Of a DNA stretch of 44,174 nt, positions 9,740-17,729 are shown piece by piece; the first letter of the stretch is position 1, and each line of letters opens with the position of its first letter. This DNA is from a virus. The notes below the pieces were generated by a model that ran no database searches, had not been told where the DNA came from, and saw only the letters and a list, made by a program, of their open reading frames with translations. The position numbers and the translations under genes were made by a program. The DNA is taken from IMG/VR virus record IMGVR_UViG_3300020141_000432, positions 1-44,174 of that record. The stretch is one strand, 5' to 3'.

Positions 9740-10064
9740 GAATACTTTGGAGCTAATTAGCGACATAACAGAGTTTAATGATCTTCATGAGTTTATGCAA
9801 GATGAGCACCTGGATAGAGCCCTATCTATTGTTGTAAAGCTTTTAATGAACCCTGATGTTCCTTCTGCAAAGGCCCCGCTACTTATAATGGAGCTTCAGG
9901 CAATGTCAACTAAGTTTGCCGTGATGTCATCAGTGTATTCGACTATTGCTAAAGATAAAGCGGGAACAGTAAACAATAACAAGAAGAACGTTTACTATTC
10001 AGTAAAGGAGTCTATAGACAAACTTGTAGATGCACTTAAGTATGTCGTTAGGTACAACTCATGA
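9726..10064 (+). CDS. Conserved-looking helical phage protein (112 aa)
   Basis: An all-helical protein with segment MELQAMSTKFAVMSSVYST and a C-terminal helix. Overlaps both neighbours (start within the DUF6065 gene; ATGA with the micropeptide at 10061). This kind of protein commonly precedes a Cas4/RecB-type nuclease in actinobacteriophage replication operons; I do not know its role. Confidence 0.75.
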   Translation: MAEDKNTLELISDITEFNDLHEFMQDEHLDRALSIVVKLLMNPDVPSAKAPLLIMELQAMSTKFAVMSSVYSTIAKDKAGTVNNNKKNVYYSVKESIDKLVDALKYVVRYNS

Positions 10065-10138
10065 ATTGGATACAGGCTTTAATTATATTTGGTCCTATTG
10101 CTATTCTGTTAGTGGCTTTTTGGAAGGACATTACATAA
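10061..10138 (+). CDS. 25-residue single-span membrane micropeptide
   Basis: An ATGA overlap with the upstream gene and a TAATG overlap with the downstream nuclease enclose the frame MNWIQALIIFGPIAILLVAF followed by WKDIT. Residues 4-20 form one hydrophobic segment. The exact fit between two genes and the coupled start/stop signals argue for translation. Possible roles: membrane anchor or small regulator. Confidence 0.6.
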   Translation: MNWIQALIIFGPIAILLVAFWKDIT

Positions 10139-10929
10139 TGGGTAGAGAGATAGTTAGAAACTTAAAGTTTAAAAAAAGCACTATGCACCATTTTGATCCA
10201 GAGCTATTTGCTGAACTGCTTGACGAGTCTTATCGTAATACTAAACGAGCAGACGGAGATATGACTAAGAAATCATTTAGCCCAAGCTCACTTGGGTACG
10301 GTCATGGAACCTGCCCTAGGTACTGGTACATGGCTTTTTCTGGGGCAATGTTTATAGACAATAATGATGCGGTAGCAGTTGCTAATATGGCACAGGGTAC
10401 TCAAGCTCACGAAAGACTTCAAAATTTAATTAAAACAATGCCTCAATGGGTGGCAGAAGAAGAAGAAATTATAAATGAATACCCTCCTATTCGTGGATTT
10501 ATAGACTTAATTATGGAGTATGACGGTGAAACTGTTATCGGAGAAATTAAAACGGCCAAGCAAGAAGTATGGGATACAAGACAAGCAGAGATGAAGTCTT
10601 CTGCAAATCATATGCTCCAGCTTCTTACGTATATGAAGCTAAAGAATGCAAAAGAAGGATTCTTCCTTTATGAGAATAAAAACACTCAAGAGATCTTAGT
10701 AATTCCAATTTCAATGAATGAAAAGAATAAAAAGATAATTGAAGAGGCTTTCTTGTGGATGCAAGAAGTATGGGACAACTTTCAAAGTGGGGACCTCCCA
10801 ATGAGGCCTTCAGGTGCAACTAAGTCTAAGATGCCTTGTACCTATTGCCCAATTAAAAAAGAATGCTATTCAAAAGAAACACCAGTAGGTACAGTTCAAA
10901 TTGAAAAATATCAGGTGCCAACTATATGA
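10138..10929 (+). CDS. Cas4/RecB-type PD-(D/E)XK nuclease with Fe-S cysteines
   Basis: A 263-residue exonuclease candidate that would process DNA ends for recombination. Nuclease core: H91, D123 in GFIDLIM, and E136-x-K138 in GEIKTAK. Four cysteines, C59 (TCPRYW) and C234, C237, C243 (CTYCPIKKEC), match the Cas4/AddB-like [4Fe-4S] ligand pattern. Start ATG 10138, preceded by GGAAGGAC, is preferred over an extension to 10030 that would bury the micropeptide. Genes for RecA and a resolvase flank it, and no CRISPR array is present, so a replication/recombination role is likely. Confidence 0.88.
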   Translation: MGREIVRNLKFKKSTMHHFDPELFAELLDESYRNTKRADGDMTKKSFSPSSLGYGHGTCPRYWYMAFSGAMFIDNNDAVAVANMAQGTQAHERLQNLIKTMPQWVAEEEEIINEYPPIRGFIDLIMEYDGETVIGEIKTAKQEVWDTRQAEMKSSANHMLQLLTYMKLKNAKEGFFLYENKNTQEILVIPISMNEKNKKIIEEAFLWMQEVWDNFQSGDLPMRPSGATKSKMPCTYCPIKKECYSKETPVGTVQIEKYQVPTI

Positions 10930-11213
10930 TATGTTTAAATATTGAGTGCTCAAAATTATTTGAGCCTAAGACTCATAATCAAAAATATTGCTCTGACGAT
11001 TGCTGTAGAGTAGCTACTAATAAAAAGATTATGGAAAAGTATTATGAGAAAAAGGCAATAAAGAATGGCGCAAAAAGAAATTGTGCAAAATGTAAAATTG
11101 CTTTAAGTAGATACAATTCTTTAAACATATGCTCCAGGTGTGAAAAAAATAAATCATTGGAAAACAAAAAGAAAATTATTGGGATGATCAATGACATTAG
11201 CCAGCCTGATTAA
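10926..11213 (+). CDS. Small double zinc-finger protein (95 aa)
   Basis: Eight or more cysteines in two clusters: C3, C8, then CSDDC near residue 23, and CAKC near residue 54 with CSRC near residue 68. The linkers are lysine-rich. ATGA overlap with the nuclease gene. Probably binds nucleic acid; a specific role cannot be assigned. Confidence 0.75.
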   Translation: MICLNIECSKLFEPKTHNQKYCSDDCCRVATNKKIMEKYYEKKAIKNGAKRNCAKCKIALSRYNSLNICSRCEKNKSLENKKKIIGMINDISQPD

Positions 11214-11757
11214 AACAAAAGCCAACAGGGTCCTAGGCATAGATGCCTCGACGACCTCTATAGCATTTTGTCTTATGGAAAATGATAATCCGATCAAATG
11301 GGGTAAGATAAATTTAGTAGGCAATGATATATATGAAAAGATCCATGATGCTAAAAATAAAATGCATACTATGCTAGGCGAGCTAAAAAGTGATTATATT
11401 GCAGTAGAGGGCGCAATACTTGTCAGATCACCCGATGCTGTGATAAAATTGTCTTATGTCTATGGCGTAGTTATTGCTGAGCTTATGTCTACGGGAGCCT
11501 CAGTAATCACCATATCCCCTAGCTCTTGGCAGGCATATATTGGAAACAAGAATCCGACAAAAGAAGAGAAGGCGGCCATCCGATTAAAGAGCCCAGGCTA
11601 TGCAGACTCGTGGTATAAAAACCAATTGCGTAACATGAGAAAACAAAGAACTGCTGATTATTTTAACAAGAAGTATGGTTTAGATGTAGTAGATTTTGAC
11701 GTGGCAGATTCATTCGGGATTGCCCACTATGCAAACAAAGTGCTTACAGAAAGGTAA
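11191..11757 (+). CDS. RuvC-like Holliday-junction resolvase
   Basis: A 188-residue RNase H-fold nuclease. Catalytic acidic residues appear in order: GIDASTTS (D18), AVEGAIL (E near 71) and DVADSFGIAHY (D near 170 and 173), the RuvC pattern. It would cut branched recombination or replication intermediates before packaging. It starts inside the preceding zinc-finger gene and sits in the RecA-Cas4 operon. Confidence 0.88.
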   Translation: MTLASLIKTKANRVLGIDASTTSIAFCLMENDNPIKWGKINLVGNDIYEKIHDAKNKMHTMLGELKSDYIAVEGAILVRSPDAVIKLSYVYGVVIAELMSTGASVITISPSSWQAYIGNKNPTKEEKAAIRLKSPGYADSWYKNQLRNMRKQRTADYFNKKYGLDVVDFDVADSFGIAHYANKVLTER

Positions 11758-11759
11758 AC

Positions 11760-12521
11760 ATGATTATTCAAATTATAGGACTGCCAGGATCTGGTAAGAC
11801 AGAGTTAGCAAAAGCATTAAAGGAGCGCATTAACGCTATTCATTTAAATGCAGATGAGGTTCGTGCAACAGTTAATTCAGACCTAGGCTTTACACCAGAA
11901 GATCGACTTGAGCAATCCCGCCGCATGGGCGAGATGGCAAGACTTATTTCAAAGCAGGGTGTTGCACCAGTCATTGTTGACTTTGTATGCCCAACAGAAT
12001 TAACTCGTGCAGCATTTGGAAAGCCAGACATTTTAATATTCATGGATACAATTGCTGAAGGTAGATTTGAAGATACAAACAAAATGTTTGAGCGACCAGA
12101 AAACCCAGATGTATCTTTTGTTAATCATAACTTAGATTCAAATGACAAGTCTTCATACTTGATCAGCACATTTAGTCTTCACGATTGGTCTGCACCTACA
12201 ACTCTGATGCTTGGCCGATACCAGCCGTGGCATGAGGGACATCATGCTCTCTATAAAGAGGCGGGCAAAAGAACAGATCAGGTCCTCCTTGGAGTACGCA
12301 ATACATACAATACAAGTGAGAAAGATCCACTAAAGTTTGATCAAGTAAAAGAATACATCGCTAAAGATGAATTTATGGATGGCGCATTAGTGTTAAGACT
12401 ACCTAACATTACTAATATTGTATATGGTCGTGATGTCGGATATAAGATTGAACAAGTAGATTTGGGGGCAGACATTCATGCTATATCGGCTACGCAAAAA
12501 CGTAAAGAGATGGGCATCTAA
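11760..12521 (+). CDS. P-loop kinase fused to NMN-adenylyltransferase-like domain
   Basis: A 253-residue bifunctional protein. Residues 1-140 are a small-molecule kinase resembling APS kinase, with P-loop GLPGSGKT (7-14). Residues 145-253 are a nucleotidyltransferase of the HxGH class, with GRYQPWHEGHH (H158, H161) and ISATQKR near 243, as in NMN adenylyltransferases. Two readings are possible: NAD salvage, with the kinase making NMN from nicotinamide riboside and the second domain making NAD, or PAPS-type nucleotide synthesis. A DUF2061 gene follows, often near sulfate-activation genes by my recollection; a SemiSWEET/PnuC-like protein lies at 42165. Confidence 0.85.
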   Translation: MIIQIIGLPGSGKTELAKALKERINAIHLNADEVRATVNSDLGFTPEDRLEQSRRMGEMARLISKQGVAPVIVDFVCPTELTRAAFGKPDILIFMDTIAEGRFEDTNKMFERPENPDVSFVNHNLDSNDKSSYLISTFSLHDWSAPTTLMLGRYQPWHEGHHALYKEAGKRTDQVLLGVRNTYNTSEKDPLKFDQVKEYIAKDEFMDGALVLRLPNITNIVYGRDVGYKIEQVDLGADIHAISATQKRKEMGI

Positions 12522-12566
12522 GGTGTGGAACTTCATAACCAAGCCTAACAATATTGAGTGGCCATC

Positions 12567-12770
12567 ATGAATGTATCCAAACAAAGATCAGCACTAAAAG
12601 CTATTACATGGCGTGTCATCGGCACAGCAGATACATTTCTTATCTCCTGGTTAATAACTAAAGAGCCCATTACAGCAGGTGCGATTGCAAGTTTTGAAGT
12701 ATTTACAAAGACAATTCTTTACTATTTTCACGAACGTGGTTGGAATAAAGTTAAATGGGGTAGGAAATGA
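12567..12770 (+). CDS. DUF2061 small membrane protein, copy 1
   Basis: 67 residues with the DUF2061 hallmarks: KQRSALKAITWR at the N terminus, two hydrophobic segments, and the ending YYFHERGW. A second divergent copy is at 36415. ATG 12567 gives the usual family start; GTG 12558 is an in-frame alternative. It follows the kinase/adenylyltransferase gene. Function of the family is unknown. Confidence 0.85.
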   Translation: MNVSKQRSALKAITWRVIGTADTFLISWLITKEPITAGAIASFEVFTKTILYYFHERGWNKVKWGRK

Positions 12771-12910
12771 AATTCTATCAAAGCAAAGACTGGCTATATA
12801 GAAGATATGTGGTACAAAAGAAAACAGTAACAGAGATAGGGGTTGAATGTCAGGTGTCAGCTATGACTATTCAAAGATACTTAGAAAAGTTTGGACTAAT
12901 TAAAAAATGA
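12767..12910 (+). CDS. Small helix-turn-helix protein (47 aa)
   Basis: Coupled on both sides (ATGA at 12767 and 12907). The segment VTEIGVECQVSAMTIQRYLE looks like a homeodomain/resolvase-type HTH, and the protein is basic. Likely a DNA-binding micro-regulator or a remnant of a larger recombinase-type HTH. Confidence 0.65.
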   Translation: MKFYQSKDWLYRRYVVQKKTVTEIGVECQVSAMTIQRYLEKFGLIKK

Positions 12911-13506
12911 TTAAAACTATATTTATCCTTGGCGAAAGCCAAATTGCTTATGCATCTGGCGGTAAAATCCATAATGACATTCCAAAAGCTTTAGAGTATG
13001 GTTCCTTCAGCAGATCCAAGTCTGGGTACGATCTAAAGTTTTTATGGCAACACAGCAGAACAGCCTGGGGAGTTGACTACAAATACTTAGAAAATTTATT
13101 AAAAGATAACCTATCTGAATTAGGAGAAAACTCAGTAATTGTTTCTGAATTTGGAGGTATGGACGCAGCTCTCGGACAATATCAAAAGCATAACAATATG
13201 GAAGAAGTTCTTACCAAATATTTTTATGAGCTTCTTAAGTTTTGTACAGAATATAAAACTAAGTTTATACTTATGAGCCCATGGTGGCTTATAGAAGATG
13301 ACAATATATATAAAATGTGGGACGATATTGCTTTGCTCTTTAGAAGGCTGTCTAAAGAAAATAACCTACCTGATCCTATAGAGGTAATGCATAATGTAAT
13401 TGGTAGAGTGTACCCAACAGTAGATCAATGGCACCACCATACTCCAGAAGACTCTGAAAGAATTGTTGATTACGTTATATCGAAAGTAGATGAGAATTTT
13501 CAATGA
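12907..13506 (+). CDS. SGNH-hydrolase-like protein, paralogue 1
   Basis: 199 residues. The block-I-like IFILGESQIAYASGG puts Ser in GES at about residue 11. SEFGGMDAALG follows at the glycine/asparagine oxyanion position, and DQWHHHTPEDSE near residue 178 supplies the DxxH. The fold would be an esterase/acylhydrolase acting on O-acyl groups. It has no signal peptide. The next gene is a tandem duplicate. Confidence 0.75.
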   Translation: MIKTIFILGESQIAYASGGKIHNDIPKALEYGSFSRSKSGYDLKFLWQHSRTAWGVDYKYLENLLKDNLSELGENSVIVSEFGGMDAALGQYQKHNNMEEVLTKYFYELLKFCTEYKTKFILMSPWWLIEDDNIYKMWDDIALLFRRLSKENNLPDPIEVMHNVIGRVYPTVDQWHHHTPEDSERIVDYVISKVDENFQ

Positions 13507-14105
13507 TTAAGAATATATTTATCATAGGGGACAGTGCCGTAGCTTACGCATCTGGGGGAGTCCCAATCCCGATGAATGTAAGTCATCTTAAGTACGGATC
13601 TCATAGTAGGTTAAAAAATAATTACAATTTAACTTTTCTGTGGCAAGAAAGCAGAACTGCTTTTGGAGTTGACTTTGATTATCTAGAAAATTTATTTAAA
13701 GATAACATTTCTGATTTAGGAGAAAATACTGTAATCATTTCTGAGTTTGGTGGGATGGATGCAGTGCTTCAGTATTATAAAAAATATAATAATATGGAAG
13801 ATGTTCTTCGTAAATACACTAGCGAAACAATTCGTTTTTGCAATAAATATAATACTAAAATAATCTTTATGTGCCCGTGGTGGAAATACAAAGAAGATAA
13901 AGATTACCAGCTATGGGAAGATATGGTTCCTATTCTTAAGAAAATTTCAGAAGAAAATTACTTGCCAGAACCTATACAAGTAATGTATAATGTTGTTGAT
14001 AGGATGTTTAAGACTGTAGATCAGTGGAAACATCATACGCCAGAGGACTCTGAGCGTTGGGTAGACTATGTAATTCTAAAGGCGGAAGAATCCTATGGTA
14101 CTTAA
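13503..14105 (+). CDS. SGNH-hydrolase-like protein, paralogue 2
   Basis: 200 residues, co-linear with the preceding gene and sharing SEFGGMDA, the W-rich MSPWW/MCPWW segment and HHTPEDSE. Here block I is the canonical GDS (IIGDSAVAYASGG). The overlap ATGA joins the two, a recent tandem duplication that has since diverged. The intact Ser-Asp-His set suggests this copy can be catalytic. Confidence 0.77.
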   Translation: MIKNIFIIGDSAVAYASGGVPIPMNVSHLKYGSHSRLKNNYNLTFLWQESRTAFGVDFDYLENLFKDNISDLGENTVIISEFGGMDAVLQYYKKYNNMEDVLRKYTSETIRFCNKYNTKIIFMCPWWKYKEDKDYQLWEDMVPILKKISEENYLPEPIQVMYNVVDRMFKTVDQWKHHTPEDSERWVDYVILKAEESYGT

Positions 14106-14421
14106 ATCAGTATTTCCAGATGTATCAAATTTTAATTGTACAGACTTATATTTAAGGTCAGCAGGAGCTCCAGCAGGTCATAAAATATGGTCTTCTTGCC
14201 ACGAAATTGCACACATGCTAATTGAAAAAAATATATCGTACGGCAATTCGGCTTTAGAGCCAGCTAGGATATTTTCTACGGCGGATTCAATAGAGCAGCT
14301 TAAGGTTCGTATTGATGATAAGTTGAACAGAGTTAAAAATAACCAGGGTTTTGCTGGGGATAATGATATAGACGACTTAATTGGATACCTAGTTTTATAT
14401 AAAATAGCCAAGTCAGTTTGA
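14095..14421 (+). CDS. Nucleotide-modification-associated protein (DUF1599/DUF6378-like)
   Basis: 108 residues. The blocks ISYGNSALEPARIFS and DDKLNRVKNNQ, then DNDIDDLIGYLVL, match the small MazG/DUF1599-type family found next to phage nucleotide-modification genes. Acidic residues in the last block would bind metal in a MazG-like fold. Overlaps the SGNH gene by 11 nt. It ends the replication operon just before the terminase promoter. Confidence 0.78.
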   Translation: MVLKSVFPDVSNFNCTDLYLRSAGAPAGHKIWSSCHEIAHMLIEKNISYGNSALEPARIFSTADSIEQLKVRIDDKLNRVKNNQGFAGDNDIDDLIGYLVLYKIAKSV

Positions 14422-14446
14422 GTTTTTAGTCAACTAGAAGTATAAT
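14418..14446 (+). promoter_or_regulatory. Promoter before the terminase genes
   Basis: TTGAGT (14418-14423), 17-nt spacer, TATAAT (14441-14446). The -10 ends 8 nt before ATG 14455, so the transcript would be almost leaderless. The spacer holds TAGTCAACTA (14427-14436), related to boxes at 25923 and 36875. Confidence 0.75.
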
Positions 14447-14454
14447 ATATCTAT

Positions 14455-14991
14455 ATGGAAATTGAATTAGCTGATCATTTTGATCGCATGAATAAAGTAG
14501 TTGAAGAACTGCTTAGAGGGAATAACCCTACCCAAATTGCCACCCTGACAGGCCTTAAGAGAGCAGAAGTAGTTGGCCTAATAGATCAGTGGAAGACAGT
14601 TGTACACAACGACACATCAGCCCGTGAGAGGGCTAAAGAGGCTATCTCTGGGGCAGACCAGCACTATGCAATGCTCATTAAAGAAGCTTGGAAAACTGTA
14701 GAGGATGCGGATCAAGCAGGTCAGCTAAGCGTTAAATCAGGAGCCTTAAAGTTAATCGCTGACATTGAAGGAAAAAGAATCGGGATGCTACAAGAAGTTG
14801 GCCTCCTAGACAATGCAGAACTTGCAGGACAAATTGCCGAGTCAGAAAGAAAGCAAGAAATACTTGTAAAGATTTTAAAAGAAGTAACAGCATCCTGTCC
14901 AAAATGTAAAATGGAAGTTGCTAAACGCTTATCTCAAATTACTGGAATAGTTGAGCCAATAGAGATTATTGAGGAAGCTAGTGGAGTTTGA
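14455..14991 (+). CDS. Probable terminase small subunit
   Basis: 178 residues directly upstream of the large terminase. The N-terminal HTH-like region (NNPTQIATLTGLKRAEVVGL) is typical of DNA-recognition domains of small terminases. A central helical region and a CPKC zinc-like pair near residue 148 follow. No ribosome site precedes the ATG, in line with leaderless transcription. The identification rests on position and HTH. Confidence 0.75.
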   Translation: MEIELADHFDRMNKVVEELLRGNNPTQIATLTGLKRAEVVGLIDQWKTVVHNDTSARERAKEAISGADQHYAMLIKEAWKTVEDADQAGQLSVKSGALKLIADIEGKRIGMLQEVGLLDNAELAGQIAESERKQEILVKILKEVTASCPKCKMEVAKRLSQITGIVEPIEIIEEASGV

Positions 14992-16771
14992 TTTTAATGA
15001 TCTTATTGATATCCTCGACGGTGAAGAATTTGATGAAAGACCAGTCGATTTAAAAACATTTGTAACCGATAAAAACTATTTAGGTCTACCTGATTTATCA
15101 GATCATCAATATACATTGATAGAAAAATCATCTCAAATCTATAAAGAATCAACCTTAATAAAGTTATTCGGAGAAAAAGAAGGCTCTTTAAGATATAGGC
15201 AGACCTGCAATGAAGTAGTTGCTCAGTTAGGGAAAGGTAGTGGAAAAGACTACTGCTCTACCATATCAGTTGCTTATATAGTCTATTTACTATTATGCCT
15301 AAAGGACCCAGCGTCATACTACGGGAAACCTCCAGGTGACTCAATAGATATTATTAACATTGCTATTAACGCTCAGCAAGCTAACAATGTATTCTTTAAA
15401 GGATTTAAAAATAGAGTCACCCACTCCCCTTGGTTTACAGGGAAGTACTTTGAAAAAGCTTCAGAGATAAAGTTTGATAAAAATGTTACGGTGTATTCTG
15501 GACACTCAGAAAGAGAAGCCTTCGAAGGCTATAACGTATTGGTTGCCGTACTCGATGAAATCTCTGGCTTTGCATTAGATAGCACAAGCGGACATGATCA
15601 GGCAAAAACTGCAAGTGGAATTTATGATATGTACAGAGCATCAGTAGATTCTCGTTTCCCAGATTACGGTAAAGTTATTCTGCTTTCATTTCCACGCTTT
15701 AAGAATGACTACATCCAGCAGAGATATGATAATATAATATCTGAAAAAGAAATAATATCTAGGTCTCATTTATTCAAGCTAGATCCAGCGCTGCCAGACA
15801 ATACAGTGGGTAATGAGTTTGAGATATTCTGGGACGAAGATCAAATAATTTCATATAAGTATCCTAAAGTATATGCAATACGCAGACCCACCTGGGAAGT
15901 TAACCCAACGAGAAGCATTGAAGATTTTAAGATTGCATTTTATAGAGACGTCACCGATGCCCTAGGAAGATTTGCCTGCATGCCACCAGAAGCCATTGAT
16001 GCATTCTTTAAATCACGTGAAAAAATTGAGATGGCATTTAATGATCTGTCTTTAGCCGTTGATGGTTTTGGAAGATTTGAAGAATGGTTTACTCCAAAAG
16101 AAGAAACAGATTACTTTATCCATGTCGACTTAGCCCAAAAGCATGACCATTGTGCAGTAGCTATGGCGCATGTTGAAAAGTGGGTTAGTGTAAAGGTTAC
16201 TGATACATATTCCCAGCCAGCGCCAATAGTTAAAGTTGATGCAGTTATGTACTGGACTCCAACATCAGACAAGTCTGTTGATTTTACTGAGGTAAGAGAC
16301 TACATATTATCTTTAAGGTCTAGGGGATTTAATATTAGAGTATGTACATTTGATAGGTGGAACTCTCATGATATGATGCAGCAACTAAGACAGTATGGAA
16401 TAAGTACAGAAACTCTTTCGGTTGCAAAAAAGCATTATGATGATATGGCTATGGTAGTCTTAGAAGAAAGACTTAATGGTCCCCACATACCTCTTCTTGT
16501 AGACGAGTTGCTTGAATTAAGAATTATGCGTGACAAGGTTGATCACCCAAGAAAAGGCTCTAAAGATTTAGCGGATGCTGTTTGCGGATCAATATATAAC
16601 GCAATTAGCTTAACAAGAACAGCATTTGGAGACATAGAGGTTCATGATTATTCTTCTGTAAAGAAGCAGTATAGAGAAAGTTTAATGCAAGAAAGCCCTA
16701 ATTTAATTAAGGCCCCTTCAGCAATGCCAAGGGATCTTTCTGATGCACTAAGTGGAATGGAAATAGTATGA
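14981..16771 (+). CDS. Terminase large subunit
   Basis: About 596 residues, the packaging motor ATPase/nuclease. The ATPase half has a Walker A-like QLGKGSGKDY near residue 84 and Walker B LVAVLDEISGF near 185. The RNase H-like nuclease half has HVDLAQKHDHCAVA near 382, FDRWNSHDMM near 462 and KDLADAVCGSIYN near 530. GTG 14981 overlaps the small-subunit gene; TTG 14969 is an alternative. This gene is the best evidence that the window is a tailed dsDNA phage. Confidence 0.95.
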   Translation: MEFDFNDLIDILDGEEFDERPVDLKTFVTDKNYLGLPDLSDHQYTLIEKSSQIYKESTLIKLFGEKEGSLRYRQTCNEVVAQLGKGSGKDYCSTISVAYIVYLLLCLKDPASYYGKPPGDSIDIINIAINAQQANNVFFKGFKNRVTHSPWFTGKYFEKASEIKFDKNVTVYSGHSEREAFEGYNVLVAVLDEISGFALDSTSGHDQAKTASGIYDMYRASVDSRFPDYGKVILLSFPRFKNDYIQQRYDNIISEKEIISRSHLFKLDPALPDNTVGNEFEIFWDEDQIISYKYPKVYAIRRPTWEVNPTRSIEDFKIAFYRDVTDALGRFACMPPEAIDAFFKSREKIEMAFNDLSLAVDGFGRFEEWFTPKEETDYFIHVDLAQKHDHCAVAMAHVEKWVSVKVTDTYSQPAPIVKVDAVMYWTPTSDKSVDFTEVRDYILSLRSRGFNIRVCTFDRWNSHDMMQQLRQYGISTETLSVAKKHYDDMAMVVLEERLNGPHIPLLVDELLELRIMRDKVDHPRKGSKDLADAVCGSIYNAISLTRTAFGDIEVHDYSSVKKQYRESLMQESPNLIKAPSAMPRDLSDALSGMEIV

Positions 16772-17016
16772 GTATATATCAAGAAAAAGCAAAAGAGTGC
16801 AAGTGTTGTGGAAAGCATGTGCCTCTCCCAATAGTGCTAAAAGAGTTCAATGAGACTACTCTTTGCCCCACTACATATTACAATGTCTTGGAGTATAAAA
16901 AGTTATGGGAAAAGTTAGGGCATAGACCGCCAGGCAGTCTAAGTAAACATTTTTCTGAGTATGTTCAAACAGTAGTTCAATCTAGCATGAGGGCTGAGGG
17001 GTCGATAGATGGATGA
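16768..17016 (+). CDS. Small zinc-binding-like protein (82 aa)
   Basis: ATGA overlap with terminase. Cysteines CKCCGKH (residues 11-17) and C33 could bind one zinc. Small HNH-like or zinc-ribbon proteins often sit beside terminase, but no HNH catalytic histidines are seen. Confidence 0.7.
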   Translation: MSIYQEKAKECKCCGKHVPLPIVLKEFNETTLCPTTYYNVLEYKKLWEKLGHRPPGSLSKHFSEYVQTVVQSSMRAEGSIDG

Positions 17017-17341
17017 TGAAGAGTACTATAACGAAAAAATTAATTATTATCTTGAAATTGGTGCTATAAGAATAGCTGGGGTTGACGCAGATGGAGAGTA
17101 TATCTTTGAGCTAAATGAAGATACTGTAAAAGAACTTGCTCCAGAGCTGTGGGATTCTCGAATGGAATACATCGATAGCTCCTTGTTAGAATTATACGAA
17201 GAGGGCTTAATAGATGTTGAATACGATGAGAATCTAGAAGCCACAATTATTTTATCTCCTGAAGGGTTTGAGATTGCAAAAGAAAAAGGATTAATACCTA
17301 TAGAACCCGAAGGAATATATAATGACGAAACTGAATTTTGA
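17009..17341 (+). CDS. Unknown acidic protein (110 aa)
   Basis: Very acidic (many Asp/Glu) with a C-terminal region SPEGFEIAKEKGLIPIE resembling the wing/helix end of small phage winged-helix proteins. Overlaps both neighbours. No function assigned. Confidence 0.7.
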   Translation: MDDEEYYNEKINYYLEIGAIRIAGVDADGEYIFELNEDTVKELAPELWDSRMEYIDSSLLELYEEGLIDVEYDENLEATIILSPEGFEIAKEKGLIPIEPEGIYNDETEF

Positions 17342-17729
17342 AGAAGAAGTTTTTGAAAATAGAAGATTTTTATTTCAAAATATAGCTAAAACTTTTCCAA
17401 GTAACCCCTGGGTAATAAAGGCTACTGAAAAAATGAAGCAGTATTCAAAAGAAGAGTATTCTGATATGCTCAAAGAAGCATATGATTTCCAAGACAAGTT
17501 TGATTTAGCAATTGATTTAGGCATATCTGCAAAAACAAAAGAAGGACATGATCTATTTGTTTTATTTATCAGCCACATAAGATGGTTTTTTGAAATTAAT
17601 AGTGATTCGTATAACGAATTAATACAGCTGTGTAGCCCAAACGCTAACCAGTTTCTTATAGTTAATAAGTCTTATTCGGATTTATTATTTGATATACTTA
17701 TTGAGTATAGATCAGAGGTAGGGGTATGA
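17322..17729 (+). CDS. Unknown helical protein (135 aa)
   Basis: A helical protein beginning MTKLNFEEEVFENRRF, with no cysteines apart from one near residue 105 and no membrane segment. ATGA-type overlap with the reductase at 17726. Not recognised. Confidence 0.7.
   Translation: MTKLNFEEEVFENRRFLFQNIAKTFPSNPWVIKATEKMKQYSKEEYSDMLKEAYDFQDKFDLAIDLGISAKTKEGHDLFVLFISHIRWFFEINSDSYNELIQLCSPNANQFLIVNKSYSDLLFDILIEYRSEVGV

Noticed and set aside
10030-10137. N-terminal 36-codon extension of the Cas4-like nuclease
   Set aside because: It would overlap the coupled micropeptide and has no RBS, whereas ATG 10138 has GGAAGGAC upstream.
10138-10929. Cas4-like nuclease as a sign of a CRISPR system
   Set aside because: No repeat-spacer array or other cas gene in the window; phage Cas4/RecB-type exonucleases usually serve recombination.
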